A stretch of 33,940 nt of DNA from Mariprofundaceae bacterium (GTDB taxonomy: Bacteria; Pseudomonadota; Zetaproteobacteria; Mariprofundales; Mariprofundaceae): contig WFNX01000027.1 of the NCBI GenBank assembly GCA_015488375.1, positions 1 through 33,940 of the forward strand, in the 5' to 3' direction. The translations under genes and the position numbers were made by a program. How positions within the stretch are numbered: the stretch's first letter is position 1; each line of letters starts with the position of its first letter. The notes beneath the pieces are model-generated. The model saw nothing but the letters and a program-made list of their open reading frames with translations. It did not search any database and was not told the DNA's origin. Shown piece by piece: positions 19,873 to 30,851 of this stretch.

Positions 19873-20836
19873 TCAGCCTTCCGCTTCTTCCTGCGGCGGC
19901 CAGTTCTCCAGTTCCATGCTGAAGATTCATCTTCTCAAGCACTTCCTTGATTTCAGTCAGCGATTTGCGGCCGAAATTCGGCGTACGCAGCATTTCCTGT
20001 TCGGTGCGCTGAACCAGATCGCCGACGCGGAAAATATCATCACTCTTCAGGCAGTTCATCGAACGTACCGACAGATCCAGGTGATCGATCGGCTGTGCCA
20101 GCAGTTCTTCCAGCTCGTGATTATCTTCCTCAACCACTTCGCCTTCATCCACGGCCGTGAAATCGGCAAAGACCACCAGCTGTTCCTTGATAATGCGCGC
20201 CGCCTCGCCAATGGCTTCTTCCGGCGTCAGTGAGCCGTCTGTCTCAATTTCCATGATCAGCTTGTCATAGTTCGTCTTCTGGCCGACTCGCGCCTGCTCA
20301 ACACGCGTGGCAACACGGTGTACCGGCGAGAAGGATGCATCCAGCAACAAGGTCCCCACCGGACGCTCATCCTGTTCACGCTCGGTTGCGGGCACATAGC
20401 CGCGGCCCTTTTTAAGGGTCGCCTCGAACTTCAGCGCGCCGTCTTCGTTCAGATGCGCCAGCACCATATCCGGGTTCAAAACCTGCACGCCGGCCGGACA
20501 CTGGATATCACCGGCCGTCACAATGGCAGGGCCCTTAACGTCCAGCTGAACCTGTGCTTCATCATTGTTTTCCATGCGGAACGACACTTCCTTGAGCACC
20601 AGCATGATATCCAGCACATCCTCGCGGACGCCCTTGATGGTATCGAACTCGTGCATCACGCCGTCGAACTTGACGGAAGTGATGGCCGCGCCGGTCAGCG
20701 ATGACAGCAGCATCCGCCGCAGGCTGTTACCGATGGTCGTGCCATGGCCGCGTTCCAGCGGCTCGAAAGTGATCTTTGCAGAACGACCCGGGATTTTTTC
20801 CTCAATGGTAATGCTACGTGGCTTGATAAGATTCAT
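19873..20836 (-). CDS. rpoA: DNA-directed RNA polymerase subunit alpha; apparent frameshift near 19918
   Basis: Alpha NTD and CTD are clear ([79 protein letters not shown]). The terminal motif [14 protein letters not shown] is encoded in a different frame (19917-19873); the main frame reads through into rplQ. Confidence 0.9.
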
Positions 20837-20852
20837 CGCTGCCCTCTGTCAG

Positions 20853-21482
20853 TTATTTGGAGTACAATTCAACGATCAGCTGTTCGCGAATATTCGGATC
20901 CAGCTGGTCGCGTGCAGGCAGTTCGCGGAATACGCCCTGCTTGCTGGTCAGATCAACATCAATCCATTCAGCCGTACCGCGATCTGCAGCCGCTTCGGCA
21001 GCAGCCTTGACGCGCAGGTGCTCCCTGGCTTCCTCAACCAGTTCAATGCGCGCACCAACCGGCACACGGCAGGACGGAATATTCACAACCCGACCATCCA
21101 TTTTAACCAGCTTATGGCGTACGATCTGACGCGCCTCGGTTCGGGAACTGGCCAGACCCATGCGATAAACCACATTATCCAGACGCGATTCCAGCAGATG
21201 CAACAGATTCAGACCGGTAACACCGGGCATACGGTCGGCATCCGAGAAATAGCGGACAAACTGCTTTTCCTGCAGGCCGTAAATACGCTTGACCTTCTGC
21301 TTCTCACGCAGCTGCAGGCCGTAGTCAGAGGTCTTGGAACGACGGTTCTGACCATGCATACCCGGCGCAAACGGACGACGTTCCATCGCACATTTGGCGG
21401 AGTAGCACTTGCTGCCCTTCAGATAAAGTTTTTCGCCTTCACGTCGACACAGACGACATTTGGCTTCGAGATAACGTGCCAT
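20853..21482 (-). CDS. rpsD: 30S ribosomal protein S4 (Cys4 form)
   Basis: MARYLEAKCRLCRREGEKLYLKGSKCYSAKCAMERRPFAPGMHGQ...; 209 aa. Confidence 0.98.
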   Translation of the reverse strand: MARYLEAKCRLCRREGEKLYLKGSKCYSAKCAMERRPFAPGMHGQNRRSKTSDYGLQLREKQKVKRIYGLQEKQFVRYFSDADRMPGVTGLNLLHLLESRLDNVVYRMGLASSRTEARQIVRHKLVKMDGRVVNIPSCRVPVGARIELVEEAREHLRVKAAAEAAADRGTAEWIDVDLTSKQGVFRELPARDQLDPNIREQLIVELYSK

Positions 21483-21493
21483 GTATGATTCTC

Positions 21494-21880
21494 CTAAACG
21501 CGGCGCCGTTTCGGCGGACGGCATCCATTGTGCGGAATCGGGGTAACGTCGCGAATCGACGTGACGTTAATGCCCGCTGCGGCAATGGCGCGCAGGGCTG
21601 ATTCGCGACCGGAACCCGGACCCTTAACCAGCACGGCTGCATTTTTCACGCCATGCTCAAGAGCCTTCTGCGCGGCCTTTTCTGCAGCCATCTGTGCAGC
21701 AAACGGCGTGCTTTTACGCGAACCGCGGAAATCCGCGCCGCTGGTCGCCCAGCAAATCGCATTGCCGGCTTCATCCGTAAAGGTAATGATCGTATTGTTA
21801 AACGTAGCCTGAATATGTGCCACCGCATTGGCAACATTCTTGCGGGCACGTTTCTTAGCCGAAGCTTTTGGTGCAGCCAT
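21494..21880 (-). CDS. rpsK: 30S ribosomal protein S11
   Basis: [19 protein letters not shown]...[20 protein letters not shown]...[18 protein letters not shown]. Confidence 0.98.
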   Translation of the reverse strand: MAAPKASAKKRARKNVANAVAHIQATFNNTIITFTDEAGNAICWATSGADFRGSRKSTPFAAQMAAEKAAQKALEHGVKNAAVLVKGPGSGRESALRAIAAAGINVTSIRDVTPIPHNGCRPPKRRRV

Positions 21881-21895
21881 ATCAACTAACCCCTA

Positions 21896-22264
21896 TTATT
21901 TCTTCTTGCCGGCAACAGTGCGGCGAGGGCCCTTGCGTGTACGGGCATTGGTTTTACTGCGCTGACCACGCACCGGCAATCCGCGACGGTGACGCAGTCC
22001 GCGATAGCAGCCCAAGTCGGTCAGGCGCTTGATATTCATCGTTACTTCACGACGCAAATCACCCTCAACGGTCATATCTTCGTTGATAATCGCACGAATG
22101 CTGTCCACTTCCGCATCGCTCAGATCCTTGACGCGCGTATCCGGGTTAACCTTGGCCGCTGCCAGAATCTTTCGCGAACTGGTCAGGCCAATGCCATAGA
22201 TATACGTCAATGCAATCTCTACACGCTTCTGCGTCGGAATATTTACTCCGGCTATACGAGCCAC
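21896..22264 (-). CDS. rpsM: 30S ribosomal protein S13
   Basis: [34 protein letters not shown]...; GTG start with AAGGAGG SD. Confidence 0.98.
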   Translation of the reverse strand: MARIAGVNIPTQKRVEIALTYIYGIGLTSSRKILAAAKVNPDTRVKDLSDAEVDSIRAIINEDMTVEGDLRREVTMNIKRLTDLGCYRGLRHRRGLPVRGQRSKTNARTRKGPRRTVAGKKK

Positions 22265-22332
22265 TTCAAGCCTCCTTGAGCCTCATGAAAAAGGGCGCGA
22301 AGATTAGCCATACAGGCCTCTTCACGCAACCA

Positions 22333-22446
22333 TTATCCTTGGCGCTGTTTGTGACGGGGGTTTTCGCAAATAATACGAACCACGCCCTTGCGTCGAATCA
22401 CGCGACACTTGTTACACATTTTCTTTACTGATGCACGGACTTTCAC
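22333..22446 (-). CDS. rpmJ: 50S ribosomal protein L36 (zinc form), absent from the ORF track
   Basis: GTG start: [37 protein letters not shown] (37 aa) between infA and rpsM. Confidence 0.96.
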   Translation of the reverse strand: MKVRASVKKMCNKCRVIRRKGVVRIICENPRHKQRQG

Positions 22447-22476
22447 GTCTGCACTCCTTAAGCAATCTTGCGTCGT

Positions 22477-22695
22477 CTACTTTTCGCGGTAGCTGATGCG
22501 ACCGCGGGACAGGTCATAGGGTGAAATTTCCACCGTTACCTTATCCCCGGGCAAAATACGAATATAATATTTACGCATCTTGCCTGAAATGGTGCACAAT
22601 AATTCGTGCCCGTTTTCGAGTTTCACCTTAAACATGGCATTGGGAAGTTTCTCCACAACCTCGCCGGTCATTTCAATAATATCTTCCTTGGCCAT
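22477..22695 (-). CDS. infA: translation initiation factor IF-1
   Basis: [72 protein letters not shown]. Confidence 0.98.
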   Translation of the reverse strand: MAKEDIIEMTGEVVEKLPNAMFKVKLENGHELLCTISGKMRKYYIRILPGDKVTVEISPYDLSRGRISYREK

Positions 22696-22696
22696 A

Positions 22697-23338
22697 TCAG
22701 TCGTTTACCACCCGCTTCAACTTTTCCAAAACCTCATCCATTGCCCCCGATGCATCAATCCTGGCAAAACCTTCCTGTTGTTCGTAAAACGATAACAACG
22801 GCCGGGTCTGCTCATGATAGACATGCAAACGATCGGCAATGACATCCTCGCGATCATCCTCGCGCTGATAGAGTTCGCCACCGCAACGGTCGCACACCCC
22901 TTCTTTTTGGGGTGGCGAATAATGCCGATGAAATCCAAAACCGCAAGCCCTGCAGATAATTCTTCCGCTCAGGCGCTTCAGCAGTTCCTCTTCCGGCGCA
23001 TCCATGAAGACAATATGGTCAAGATGCAGGCCATGACGTTGCAACATCAGTTGCAATGCCTCGGCCTGAGCCACATTGCGCGGAAAGCCGTCGAGCAGAA
23101 AACCGCTTTCGCGATCCTGCAGAATGCGCTCCTCAATCATGCTGACGACAACATCATCCGGCACCAGCTTGCCGGCATCCATATAGCCCTTGGCCTTGTT
23201 GCCGGATTCCGTGCCTTCACGCACGGCCGTGCGCAAAATATCGCCCATGGCCAGATGCGCGATATTCAGCTCCTCGGCCAGACGCACACCCTGCGTGCCC
23301 TTGCCGACACCCGGCGGGCCAAACAGCAACAGATTCAT
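22697..23338 (-). CDS. adk: adenylate kinase with Cys4 zinc lid
   Basis: [26 protein letters not shown]; lid [39 protein letters not shown] overlap with secY. Confidence 0.97.
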   Translation of the reverse strand: MNLLLFGPPGVGKGTQGVRLAEELNIAHLAMGDILRTAVREGTESGNKAKGYMDAGKLVPDDVVVSMIEERILQDRESGFLLDGFPRNVAQAEALQLMLQRHGLHLDHIVFMDAPEEELLKRLSGRIICRACGFGFHRHYSPPQKEGVCDRCGGELYQREDDREDVIADRLHVYHEQTRPLLSFYEQQEGFARIDASGAMDEVLEKLKRVVND

Positions 23339-24669
23339 CAGCGTGTTTTCAGTCGTGCCTGTTTCATCAGGCCTTCATACTGATGACTCAGCAGATGCGC
23401 CTGAATCTGACCCATCGTGTCCATGGTCACGACCACAACGATCAGCAGGCTGGTACCGCCGAAATAGAACGGCACTGACAGCTCGGAAATCAGCCATTGC
23501 GGCAGCAGGCACACCAGCGACACATACACGGCTCCGACCACGGTGATGCGCGTCAGCACGCCGTCAACATATTCCGCCGTTTTCTGGCCCGGACGAATGC
23601 CCGGAATAAAGCCGCCATGCTTCTTCAGATTATCGGCCGTGTCCTTCGGATTGAACACAATGGCCGTATAGAAAAAGCAGAAAAACACAATCAGCGCCGT
23701 AAACAGCAGCAGGTACAGCCAGCCACCCGGATTCAGCGCGGCGGAAATATCCGCCAGCCAGCCGAAACCTTCAGCACCCTTGGTGAACTGCGCAAACGTT
23801 GCCGGCAGCAGAATCAATGAAGAGGCGAAAATCGGCGGAATCACGCCTGCGGTATTGACCTTCAGCGGCAAAAACGAGGCCTTGCCACCATACAGGCGAT
23901 TACCCACCTGACGCTTGGCATACTGGATCGGAATGCGCCGCTGCGCACGTTCAAACCAGACCACGACAGCCGTCACAATCAATGCCAGCGCAAACAGGCC
24001 AAGCACGGTAAAGGCCGTATATTCACCCGTGCGTGCCAGCTCCAGCGTGCCGCCGACAGCCGATGGCAGGCCGGCCACAATACCACCGAAAATAATCAGC
24101 GAAATGCCGTTGCCGATGCCGCGCTCGGTAATCTGCTCACCAATCCACATCAGGAAAATCGTGCCTGAAACCAGCGTAATCACGGTCATGGCCTTGAACG
24201 CCAGGCCCGGCTCGATCACCACCGGCATGCCGTTAACGGAAAATGTCTCCAGGCCGACGGAAATGCCAATCGCCTGGAAGAAGGCCAGGAACACGGTGCC
24301 GTAACGGGTATATTCCGTAATCTTGCGCCGTCCGGCTTCACCTTCCTTTTTCAGCTGTTCCAGTTTCGGCGAAACCACCGTCATCAGCTGGATAATAATC
24401 GCCGCGGAAATATACGGCATAATTCCCAGCGCAAAAATCGTCAGACGCGACAGCGCGCCACCGGAAAACATGTCGAACATGCCGAGCAGACTGCCCTGTG
24501 CCTGGTTGAAGAACTGGGCCAGCACCTCGGCATCCATGCCGGGCACCGGAATATGGGCACCGATACGATATACGATCAGCATCCCCAGCGTGAACAGAAT
24601 CCTGGACTTCAGCTCAGGAATCTTACCCACATTTCCCAAGGCTCCCAGTTGCGCAGCCTGCGTTGACAT
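23338..24669 (-). CDS. secY: preprotein translocase subunit SecY
   Basis: 443 aa polytopic protein: [40 protein letters not shown]. Confidence 0.98.
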   Translation of the reverse strand: MSTQAAQLGALGNVGKIPELKSRILFTLGMLIVYRIGAHIPVPGMDAEVLAQFFNQAQGSLLGMFDMFSGGALSRLTIFALGIMPYISAAIIIQLMTVVSPKLEQLKKEGEAGRRKITEYTRYGTVFLAFFQAIGISVGLETFSVNGMPVVIEPGLAFKAMTVITLVSGTIFLMWIGEQITERGIGNGISLIIFGGIVAGLPSAVGGTLELARTGEYTAFTVLGLFALALIVTAVVVWFERAQRRIPIQYAKRQVGNRLYGGKASFLPLKVNTAGVIPPIFASSLILLPATFAQFTKGAEGFGWLADISAALNPGGWLYLLLFTALIVFFCFFYTAIVFNPKDTADNLKKHGGFIPGIRPGQKTAEYVDGVLTRITVVGAVYVSLVCLLPQWLISELSVPFYFGGTSLLIVVVVTMDTMGQIQAHLLSHQYEGLMKQARLKTR

Positions 24670-24671
24670 AA

Positions 24672-25118
24672 TCAGGCGTCTCCGGTCAGCGTCAATGAAC
24701 CGCCGGCAGCTTCCAGCTTGGCTTTGGCACTGGCCGATGCGGCAGCAACCGAAAGATTCACCTTCTTGTTCAGTTCACCATTGGCCAGCAGTTTGATCGG
24801 GTCCACGGCATTACGTACCAGGCCCGCCTCAAACAGTGCCGCTGCATCCACATTGGCGCCGTCATCAAACTTGTCGAGCTGACCGATATTGACCAGCTGA
24901 TAGCCCTTGGCCATGGAGGTAAAACCACGCTTTGGCAGACGACGAATCAACGGCATCTGGCCGCCTTCGAAACCACGCGCCACCTTGCCGCCGGAGCGGG
25001 ACTTCTGGCCCTTATGGCCGCGTCCTGCGGTCTTGCCATGGCCGGAGCCGATACCACAACCCAGACGTTTGCGACCCTTGCGCGAGCCGGCTGTTGCTTT
25101 CAGATCATTCAACTTCAT
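24672..25118 (-). CDS. rplO: 50S ribosomal protein L15
   Basis: [44 protein letters not shown]. Confidence 0.98.
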   Translation of the reverse strand: MKLNDLKATAGSRKGRKRLGCGIGSGHGKTAGRGHKGQKSRSGGKVARGFEGGQMPLIRRLPKRGFTSMAKGYQLVNIGQLDKFDDGANVDAAALFEAGLVRNAVDPIKLLANGELNKKVNLSVAAASASAKAKLEAAGGSLTLTGDA

Positions 25119-25120
25119 GT

Positions 25121-25312
25121 TTATTCTCCAGACTCAATGCGTACGAGATGACGAACCTTGTTCACCATACCGCGAACTGCCGGGGTATCCTCCAGCTCAA
25201 CGAGCTGATTCAGACGGCGAAAGCCCAACCCTTTCAAGGTTGCCTTCTGGTCGCTGGAATAACCGATACCGCTCTTAATCTGGCGGATGGCAATGGTTTT
25301 CTTACTGGCCAT
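25121..25312 (-). CDS. rpmD: 50S ribosomal protein L30
   Basis: [49 protein letters not shown]. Confidence 0.97.
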   Translation of the reverse strand: MASKKTIAIRQIKSGIGYSSDQKATLKGLGFRRLNQLVELEDTPAVRGMVNKVRHLVRIESGE

Positions 25313-25336
25313 GATCTATCTCCCTGCCTGCGGATC

Positions 25337-25813
25337 TCAGTTTTTGTTACGACGAGCAGCAACCTGCTCCGGGCTTTCAAGCGACTGCAGACCATTGAAT
25401 GTCGCCCGCACGAGGTTCAGCGGATTACGCGAACCCAGGCTCTTGGTCAGCACATCACGCACGCCCACGGCATCGAGCACCGCACGCACGGCGGAGCCTG
25501 CAATCACACCGGTACCTTCACTGGCCGGCTTGAGCAGGACGCGCGTGGCATCCTGTTTACCTGTAATCTGATAATGAATCGTACCGTTTTTGCGCGGCAC
25601 ATAAATCAGTGACTTGCGCGCAATTTCCGTGGCCTTGCGAATGGCTTCGGGAACTTCCTTGGCCTTGGCATGGCCGAAACCGACATGACCATTGCCATCG
25701 CCGACGACCATCAATGCCGAAAAGCCCATCCGGCGGCCGCCGGCAACGGTTTTCGCAACACGGTTAATATGAATAAGCTTTTCAGTCAGCTCCAATTCTT
25801 CTGCATTGATCAT
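25337..25813 (-). CDS. rpsE: 30S ribosomal protein S5
   Basis: [48 protein letters not shown]. Confidence 0.98.
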   Translation of the reverse strand: MINAEELELTEKLIHINRVAKTVAGGRRMGFSALMVVGDGNGHVGFGHAKAKEVPEAIRKATEIARKSLIYVPRKNGTIHYQITGKQDATRVLLKPASEGTGVIAGSAVRAVLDAVGVRDVLTKSLGSRNPLNLVRATFNGLQSLESPEQVAARRNKN

Positions 25814-25823
25814 TTATGCTCTC

Positions 25824-26177
25824 CTAGAACTTCAATCCGCCGGCGCGAGCGCCTTCTGCCAGTGCCTTGACACGTCCGTGGTACGGATAGCGACCACGAT
25901 CAAACGCCACCTCGGTCACGCCGGCAGCGATTGCGCGTTCCGCGATCAGCCGGCCCACTTCTTCGGCGCCTTCCCTGTTGCCACCCTTGTTCACTGCCGC
26001 TTCCAGGCTGGAAGCCGCTGCCAGGGTACGACCACTGGCATCGTCGATCAGCTGGGCATAGACATGACGCGCCGAACGAAACACGCTCAGGCGGATACGA
26101 CCGCTGGCCTTGATGCGGGCACGCACACGACGTGTTCTCCGAATCGCACTGTTGTTTTCATAACGCTTTGCAGACAT
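25824..26177 (-). CDS. rplR: 50S ribosomal protein L18
   Basis: [43 protein letters not shown]...[20 protein letters not shown]. Confidence 0.98.
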   Translation of the reverse strand: MSAKRYENNSAIRRTRRVRARIKASGRIRLSVFRSARHVYAQLIDDASGRTLAAASSLEAAVNKGGNREGAEEVGRLIAERAIAAGVTEVAFDRGRYPYHGRVKALAEGARAGGLKF

Positions 26178-26213
26178 CGATTAATCTCCTGCTTTATCAG
26201 GCTCAAGCCGGGC

Positions 26214-26747
26214 TTAAGCCTTCTTACCTTCTTTCATTGCAACATATTCGCCGACATAACGTACGCCCTTGCCCTTATATGGCTCCGGCGGACGGAAGGC
26301 ACGGATCTCAGCCGCCACCTGGCCCACGCGCTGCTTGTCGATACCGCTCAGGGTAATCTTCGTTTGTTCAACCTTGGCTTCCACGCCTTCCGGCAACTCA
26401 TATTCCACCGGATGCGAAAATCCCAGCGACAGGTTCAGCTTTTTGCCCTGCGCCTGGGCTCGATAACCCACACCGCGCAACTCAAGCGTTTTTTCAAAAC
26501 CCTTGCTGACGCCGGTGACGTTGTTGGCAATCAGCGCCCGACACAGGCCGAAGAAGGACTTCAGCTTCTTGTTGCCCATATTCGCACAGCTCAGCTGCAG
26601 CTGGTTATCCTCCTGCACAACGGTAATACCGTCGTACAGCGGCGAGGAAAGCTCGCCCTTCGGGCCTTTGACCGTAACCTCGTTCTTGCTGATCCGTACT
26701 TCAACTCCGGCTGGAATGGAAATCGGTTGTAGACCAATTCGTGACAT
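26214..26747 (-). CDS. rplF: 50S ribosomal protein L6
   Basis: [34 protein letters not shown]...[15 protein letters not shown]. Confidence 0.98.
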   Translation of the reverse strand: MSRIGLQPISIPAGVEVRISKNEVTVKGPKGELSSPLYDGITVVQEDNQLQLSCANMGNKKLKSFFGLCRALIANNVTGVSKGFEKTLELRGVGYRAQAQGKKLNLSLGFSHPVEYELPEGVEAKVEQTKITLSGIDKQRVGQVAAEIRAFRPPEPYKGKGVRYVGEYVAMKEGKKA

Positions 26748-26758
26748 GATTTCTTACC

Positions 26759-27154
26759 TCAGAATACTGTGCAAAGCACTTCGCCGCCGATATTGGCGCG
26801 ACGAGCGTTTTTGTCAGTCATGATTCCCTGCGACGTGCTCACAATGGCCACGCCATAGCCGTTCTTCACGCGCGGCAGCTCATCGGCACCGGCATAGTAA
26901 CGACGGCCCGGACGCGAAACACGCTTGATTTCGCGAATCACCGGCGCGCCCTCATCGTCATAACGCAGGGTCAGACGCAGATAGCGATGCCCTTTGTGAT
27001 TGTACGATTTGACCGCCGCGATATAGCCCTCTTCCTTAAGCAGCTCGGCAATCGCTTCCAGCGTTTTGCTGGCCGGCATCTCAATCTTTTCTATGTTTGC
27101 CTGCTGCGCATTACGAATACGCGTCAGCATGTCGGCAATTCTGTCCATCATCAT
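26759..27154 (-). CDS. rpsH: 30S ribosomal protein S8
   Basis: DRIADMLTRIRNAQQ...GYGVAIVSTSQGIMTDKNARRANIGGEVLCTVF; several adjacent ATG starts possible. Confidence 0.97.
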   Translation of the reverse strand: MMMDRIADMLTRIRNAQQANIEKIEMPASKTLEAIAELLKEEGYIAAVKSYNHKGHRYLRLTLRYDDEGAPVIREIKRVSRPGRRYYAGADELPRVKNGYGVAIVSTSQGIMTDKNARRANIGGEVLCTVF

Positions 27155-27175
27155 GGCAATAACCCCTTTGACCGA

Positions 27176-27361
27176 TTACCAGCTTGATTTAACCATGCCC
27201 GGAATTTCTCCGGCCAGGGCGTGTTTCCTCAGGCACACACGACACATACCCAGTTTGCGATACACCGAATGAGGGCGCCCGCACAACTGGCAACGCGTAT
27301 AGGCACGCACCTTGAATTTCGGCTTGCGATTGCATTTTGCGATCATTCTCTTGGAAGCCAT
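27176..27361 (-). CDS. rpsN: 30S ribosomal protein S14, short zinc-binding type
   Basis: [61 protein letters not shown] (61 aa), CxxC...CxxC. Confidence 0.97.
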   Translation of the reverse strand: MASKRMIAKCNRKPKFKVRAYTRCQLCGRPHSVYRKLGMCRVCLRKHALAGEIPGMVKSSW

Positions 27362-27371
27362 TAAACTCTCC

Positions 27372-27911
27372 TCAATTCCTGAAAGGCATGCTGAACTGCC
27401 TGAGCAGCGCGCGACCTTCGTCATCGGTCTTTGCCGTTGTTACAATGGTGATATCCATGCCACGCACGCGATCCACCTTGTCATAATCAATTTCCGGGAA
27501 AATGATTTGTTCCTTCACACCCAGTGTGTAATTACCGCGTCCGTCAAAGGACTTCGGTGAAACACCCTTGAAGTCCCGGATACGCGGCAGCGCCACATTG
27601 ACCAGGCGATCAAGGAATTCCCACATGCGCTCTCCGCGCAGGGTCACACTGCAACCGACCGGCATGCCGTCACGCAACTTGAAGTTGGCGATCGACTTGC
27701 GCGCCCGGGTCACCACCGGCTTCTGGCCGGTAATCGTGGCCATATCCGTCAGCGCGCCGTCCAGCAACTTCGAGTTCTGGGCAGCTTCGCCCACGCCCAT
27801 ATTCACCACAATCTTGCTAATGGACGGAACCTGCATCGGGTTCTTGTAGGAGAACTCCTTGATCAGCGCCGGTGCAACCTTTTCTTTATAAAACGTTTTC
27901 AAACGAGCCAT
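27372..27911 (-). CDS. rplE: 50S ribosomal protein L5
   Basis: [18 protein letters not shown]...[35 protein letters not shown]. Confidence 0.98.
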   Translation of the reverse strand: MARLKTFYKEKVAPALIKEFSYKNPMQVPSISKIVVNMGVGEAAQNSKLLDGALTDMATITGQKPVVTRARKSIANFKLRDGMPVGCSVTLRGERMWEFLDRLVNVALPRIRDFKGVSPKSFDGRGNYTLGVKEQIIFPEIDYDKVDRVRGMDITIVTTAKTDDEGRALLRQFSMPFRN

Positions 27912-27922
27912 GTCTGCTACTC

Positions 27923-28249
27923 CTAGCGATCAAGCACTTCACCGCATTTGCGGCAAGTACGTACCTTGCGACCGTCTTCCAGCGCCTTTACGCCCAGACG
28001 AACGCCGGTTTTACATTTCGGGCAGAAATACTGAACATTGGAAATCGCCAGTGGCGCTTCCTTCTCAATAATGCCGCCCGAACTGTTCTGGGTCTGGCGC
28101 GTATGGCGCTTGATCATATTCACCTTGGACACCAGCACACGACCTTCGGCCGGCAATACACGGATTACCTTGCCACGGGCGCCACGATCACGTCCGGCGA
28201 TCACGATTACTTCATCATCCCTGCGGATGCGCGTTTTTACACTCATCAT
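27923..28249 (-). CDS. rplX: 50S ribosomal protein L24 with C-terminal Cys4 ribbon
   Basis: [30 protein letters not shown]...[37 protein letters not shown] at 28249 or 28246 preferred to the track GTG at 28258. Confidence 0.95.
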   Translation of the reverse strand: MMSVKTRIRRDDEVIVIAGRDRGARGKVIRVLPAEGRVLVSKVNMIKRHTRQTQNSSGGIIEKEAPLAISNVQYFCPKCKTGVRLGVKALEDGRKVRTCRKCGEVLDR

Positions 28250-28263
28250 CTTGCTCACCTTCG

Positions 28264-28632
28264 TTACAGCACTTCAGGTGCAAGGGAAATAATCTTCATA
28301 TAACCCTTGGCACGTAATTCACGGGTCACCGGGCCAAAGATACGGGTGCCGATCGGCTCATTCTGCTTGGACAGCAGTACCGCGGCATTTTCGTCAAAGC
28401 GGATGGAGCTGCCATCGCTGCGACGAAATTCCTTGGCCGTACGCACCACAACAGCGCGCTGCACATCGCCCTTCTTGACCTTGCCGCCAGGTGCGGCTTC
28501 CTTGACCGCTACGACGATAATATCGCCGACGCGGGCATAACGCCGCTTGGAACCACCGAGCACCTTGATGCAAGCCACCTTGCGGGCACCGGAATTGTCA
28601 GCGACTTCAAGAACTGTTTCATTCTGAATCAT
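28264..28632 (-). CDS. rplN: 50S ribosomal protein L14
   Basis: [37 protein letters not shown]. Confidence 0.98.
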   Translation of the reverse strand: MIQNETVLEVADNSGARKVACIKVLGGSKRRYARVGDIIVVAVKEAAPGGKVKKGDVQRAVVVRTAKEFRRSDGSSIRFDENAAVLLSKQNEPIGTRIFGPVTRELRAKGYMKIISLAPEVL

Positions 28633-28646
28633 TTTCTACTCCTGGC

Positions 28647-28913
28647 TTACAGCTGTTCGACACGCGTCAGCACTTCGTCCATCACCCAGCACTTGTGGCG
28701 GGAAATGGGGGCCGACTCGATAATGCGAACGCGATCACCGATATTGCAGGTGTTTTCAGCATCATGCGCCATATACTTCTTGTGCGAACGTACCGTCTTG
28801 CGGTAACGCGGGTGCAGAAACTTGCGCTCGACTTCCACAACAATGGTCTTGTCGCCCTTGTTGCTGACTACCACGCCTTCAAGCGTACGTTTGTTGCTTT
28901 TCTGTTCAGACAT
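28647..28913 (-). CDS. rpsQ: 30S ribosomal protein S17
   Basis: KRTLEGVVVSNKGDKTIVVEVERKFLHPRYRKTVRSHKKYMAHD. Confidence 0.98.
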   Translation of the reverse strand: MSEQKSNKRTLEGVVVSNKGDKTIVVEVERKFLHPRYRKTVRSHKKYMAHDAENTCNIGDRVRIIESAPISRHKCWVMDEVLTRVEQL

Positions 28914-28924
28914 TCAAATACCCC

Positions 28925-29122
28925 TTACGCCCGTTCGCCCAGGACAGTCTTGATACGCGCGATCTCACGGCGCACCTGTCCGATACGTGCAGGATTGTTC
29001 AGCTGCATCGTGGCTTTCTGGAAACGCAGTTTCATATGCTCCGCCGCCAGATCATCCATACGTTCCTTCAGCTCTGCATCCGACAGCTTCCGCAGATCTC
29101 CGGCCTTCTTGATATCACTCAT
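28925..29122 (-). CDS. rpmC: 50S ribosomal protein L29
   Basis: [55 protein letters not shown]. Confidence 0.97.
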   Translation of the reverse strand: MSDIKKAGDLRKLSDAELKERMDDLAAEHMKLRFQKATMQLNNPARIGQVRREIARIKTVLGERA

Positions 29123-29541
29123 CGTCCAACTCCACGCACAACAATCTTGGTGCGAATCGGCAGCTTCGCGCTGGCGCGTTCCAGAGCCCCGCGTGCCAGT
29201 TCTTCATCAACACCTGACATTTCATACAGAATACGACCGGCCTTGACTGCCGCCACCCAGTATTCCGGTGAACCCTTGCCGCTGCCCATACGCACTTCAG
29301 CAGGCTTCTTCGATACCGGCAGATCCGGGAACATGCGAATCCAGACGCGACCCTGACGCTTGATATGACGCGTGATCGCAATACGTGCGGCCTCAATCTG
29401 ACGCGCGGTAATACGACCCGGCTCCATGGCCTTCAGGCCGATATCGCCGAAGTTCAGGCTGGCGCCGCGCTCGCTCTTGCCGCGAATGCGCTGCAATTCC
29501 TTATGATGCTTACGCCAACGGATTTTCTTTGGTTGCAACAT
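29119..29541 (-). CDS. rplP: 50S ribosomal protein L16
   Basis: [73 protein letters not shown]. Confidence 0.98.
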   Translation of the reverse strand: MLQPKKIRWRKHHKELQRIRGKSERGASLNFGDIGLKAMEPGRITARQIEAARIAITRHIKRQGRVWIRMFPDLPVSKKPAEVRMGSGKGSPEYWVAAVKAGRILYEMSGVDEELARGALERASAKLPIRTKIVVRGVGR

Positions 29542-29553
29542 GATTAAACCCTC

Positions 29554-30204
29554 TTACGCGTTGTCGTCGGCTGCCGTGCCGCCCAGCTTCTCGCCGTTGA
29601 AGACCCATACCTTTACGCCAATAACGCCATAGGTGGTATGCGCTTCAGCAAAACCGTAATCGATATCCGCACGCAGCGTATGCAACGGCACGCGGCCCTC
29701 GCGATAGCCCTCGGTACGGGCGATTTCCGCACCGCCCAGACGACCGGAACACTGTACCTTGATACCTTTTGCTCCCATGCGCAGCGCGCCCTGCATGGCC
29801 CGCTTCATGGCGCGACGGAAAGCGATACGCTTTTCCAGCTGGAAGGCGATATTCTCGGCCACCAGCTGCGCTTCGGCCTCAGGCCGGCGAACCTCGACAA
29901 TGTTCACCTGAACATTCTTGCCATAACGCTTCTGCAGTTCGCGGCGTACCGATTCAATCTCCGAACCCTTCTTGCCGATCACCACGCCGGGACGCGACGT
30001 ATGCACGGTCACCTTGATGGTCTCGGCCGGGCGCTCGATGATGATGCGCGAAATGCCGGCGTGCATCAGGCGCTTTTTCAGATACTTGCGCAGGTTGATA
30101 TCCTCGCGCAACTGTTCGCCGAAGTTTTTATTGGCATACCAGATTGATTCCCAATTGCGGATAATCCCTACACGAAAACCAACCGGATTTACTTTCTGAC
30201 CCAT
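29554..30204 (-). CDS. rpsC: 30S ribosomal protein S3
   Basis: [26 protein letters not shown]...KH domain [11 protein letters not shown]. Confidence 0.98.
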   Translation of the reverse strand: MGQKVNPVGFRVGIIRNWESIWYANKNFGEQLREDINLRKYLKKRLMHAGISRIIIERPAETIKVTVHTSRPGVVIGKKGSEIESVRRELQKRYGKNVQVNIVEVRRPEAEAQLVAENIAFQLEKRIAFRRAMKRAMQGALRMGAKGIKVQCSGRLGGAEIARTEGYREGRVPLHTLRADIDYGFAEAHTTYGVIGVKVWVFNGEKLGGTAADDNA

Positions 30205-30216
30205 GCGATAACCCCT

Positions 30217-30558
30217 TTAACCGCGCTCGACCACAGACACGTGCAAGTGACTGTGCCGATGGAAACGCTTGCGCATACGACCCATTCCCTTGGGGCGATA
30301 ACGCTTCAATGTCATGCCTTCATCCACCCGTGCGGCAGAAACAACCAGATTATCAACATCCAGGCCATGATTCTGCTCCGCATTGGCAATCGCGGACTTG
30401 AGCACTTTTTCAAACAGGCGCGCCGATTTCTTTGGTGACAACGCCAACACGGCCAGGGCGCGTTGAACGGTCAAACCGCGGATGGCATCAGCCATAAGAC
30501 GGGCTTTCTGTGGGCTGATCTGGCTGTTTTTCGCCAGCGCACGTACCTCTTCCGACAT
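30217..30558 (-). CDS. rplV: 50S ribosomal protein L22
   Basis: ISPQKARLMADAIRGLTVQRALAVLALSPKKSARLFEKVLKSAIANAEQNHGLD. Confidence 0.98.
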   Translation of the reverse strand: MSEEVRALAKNSQISPQKARLMADAIRGLTVQRALAVLALSPKKSARLFEKVLKSAIANAEQNHGLDVDNLVVSAARVDEGMTLKRYRPKGMGRMRKRFHRHSHLHVSVVERG

Positions 30559-30564
30559 CGCTAA

Positions 30565-30843
30565 TTACCTCTTCCTAGCCTTTTTATCGGCACCATGGCC
30601 GTAATAGGTGCGGGTAGGTGCAAATTCACCCAGCTTGTGCCCGACCATATTCTCAGTGACGTACACCGGCACAAACTTGTTGCCGTTGTGTACTGCAAAA
30701 TTCAATCCCACGAAATCCGGTGAAATCGTTGAACGGCGGGACCAGGTCTTGATCACACCCTTGAGTTCGCCGGAACGAGCCGCATCTACCTTCTTCTGAA
30801 GCGAAGACTGGATATATGGGCCTTTTTTCAATGAACGCGCCAT
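30565..30843 (-). CDS. rpsS: 30S ribosomal protein S19
   Basis: [19 protein letters not shown]...[25 protein letters not shown]. Confidence 0.98.
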   Translation of the reverse strand: MARSLKKGPYIQSSLQKKVDAARSGELKGVIKTWSRRSTISPDFVGLNFAVHNGNKFVPVYVTENMVGHKLGEFAPTRTYYGHGADKKARKR

Positions 30844-30851
30844 GATTTACC

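Noticed and set aside
19890-19930. Programmed ribosomal frameshifting in rpoA
   Set aside because: No clear slippery heptamer or stop-codon context; two conserved residues (LG) are also missing, which points to a deletion or assembly error rather than recoding.
20565-21488. 307-aa plus-strand ORF
   Set aside because: Antisense to rpoA and rpsD; no domain.
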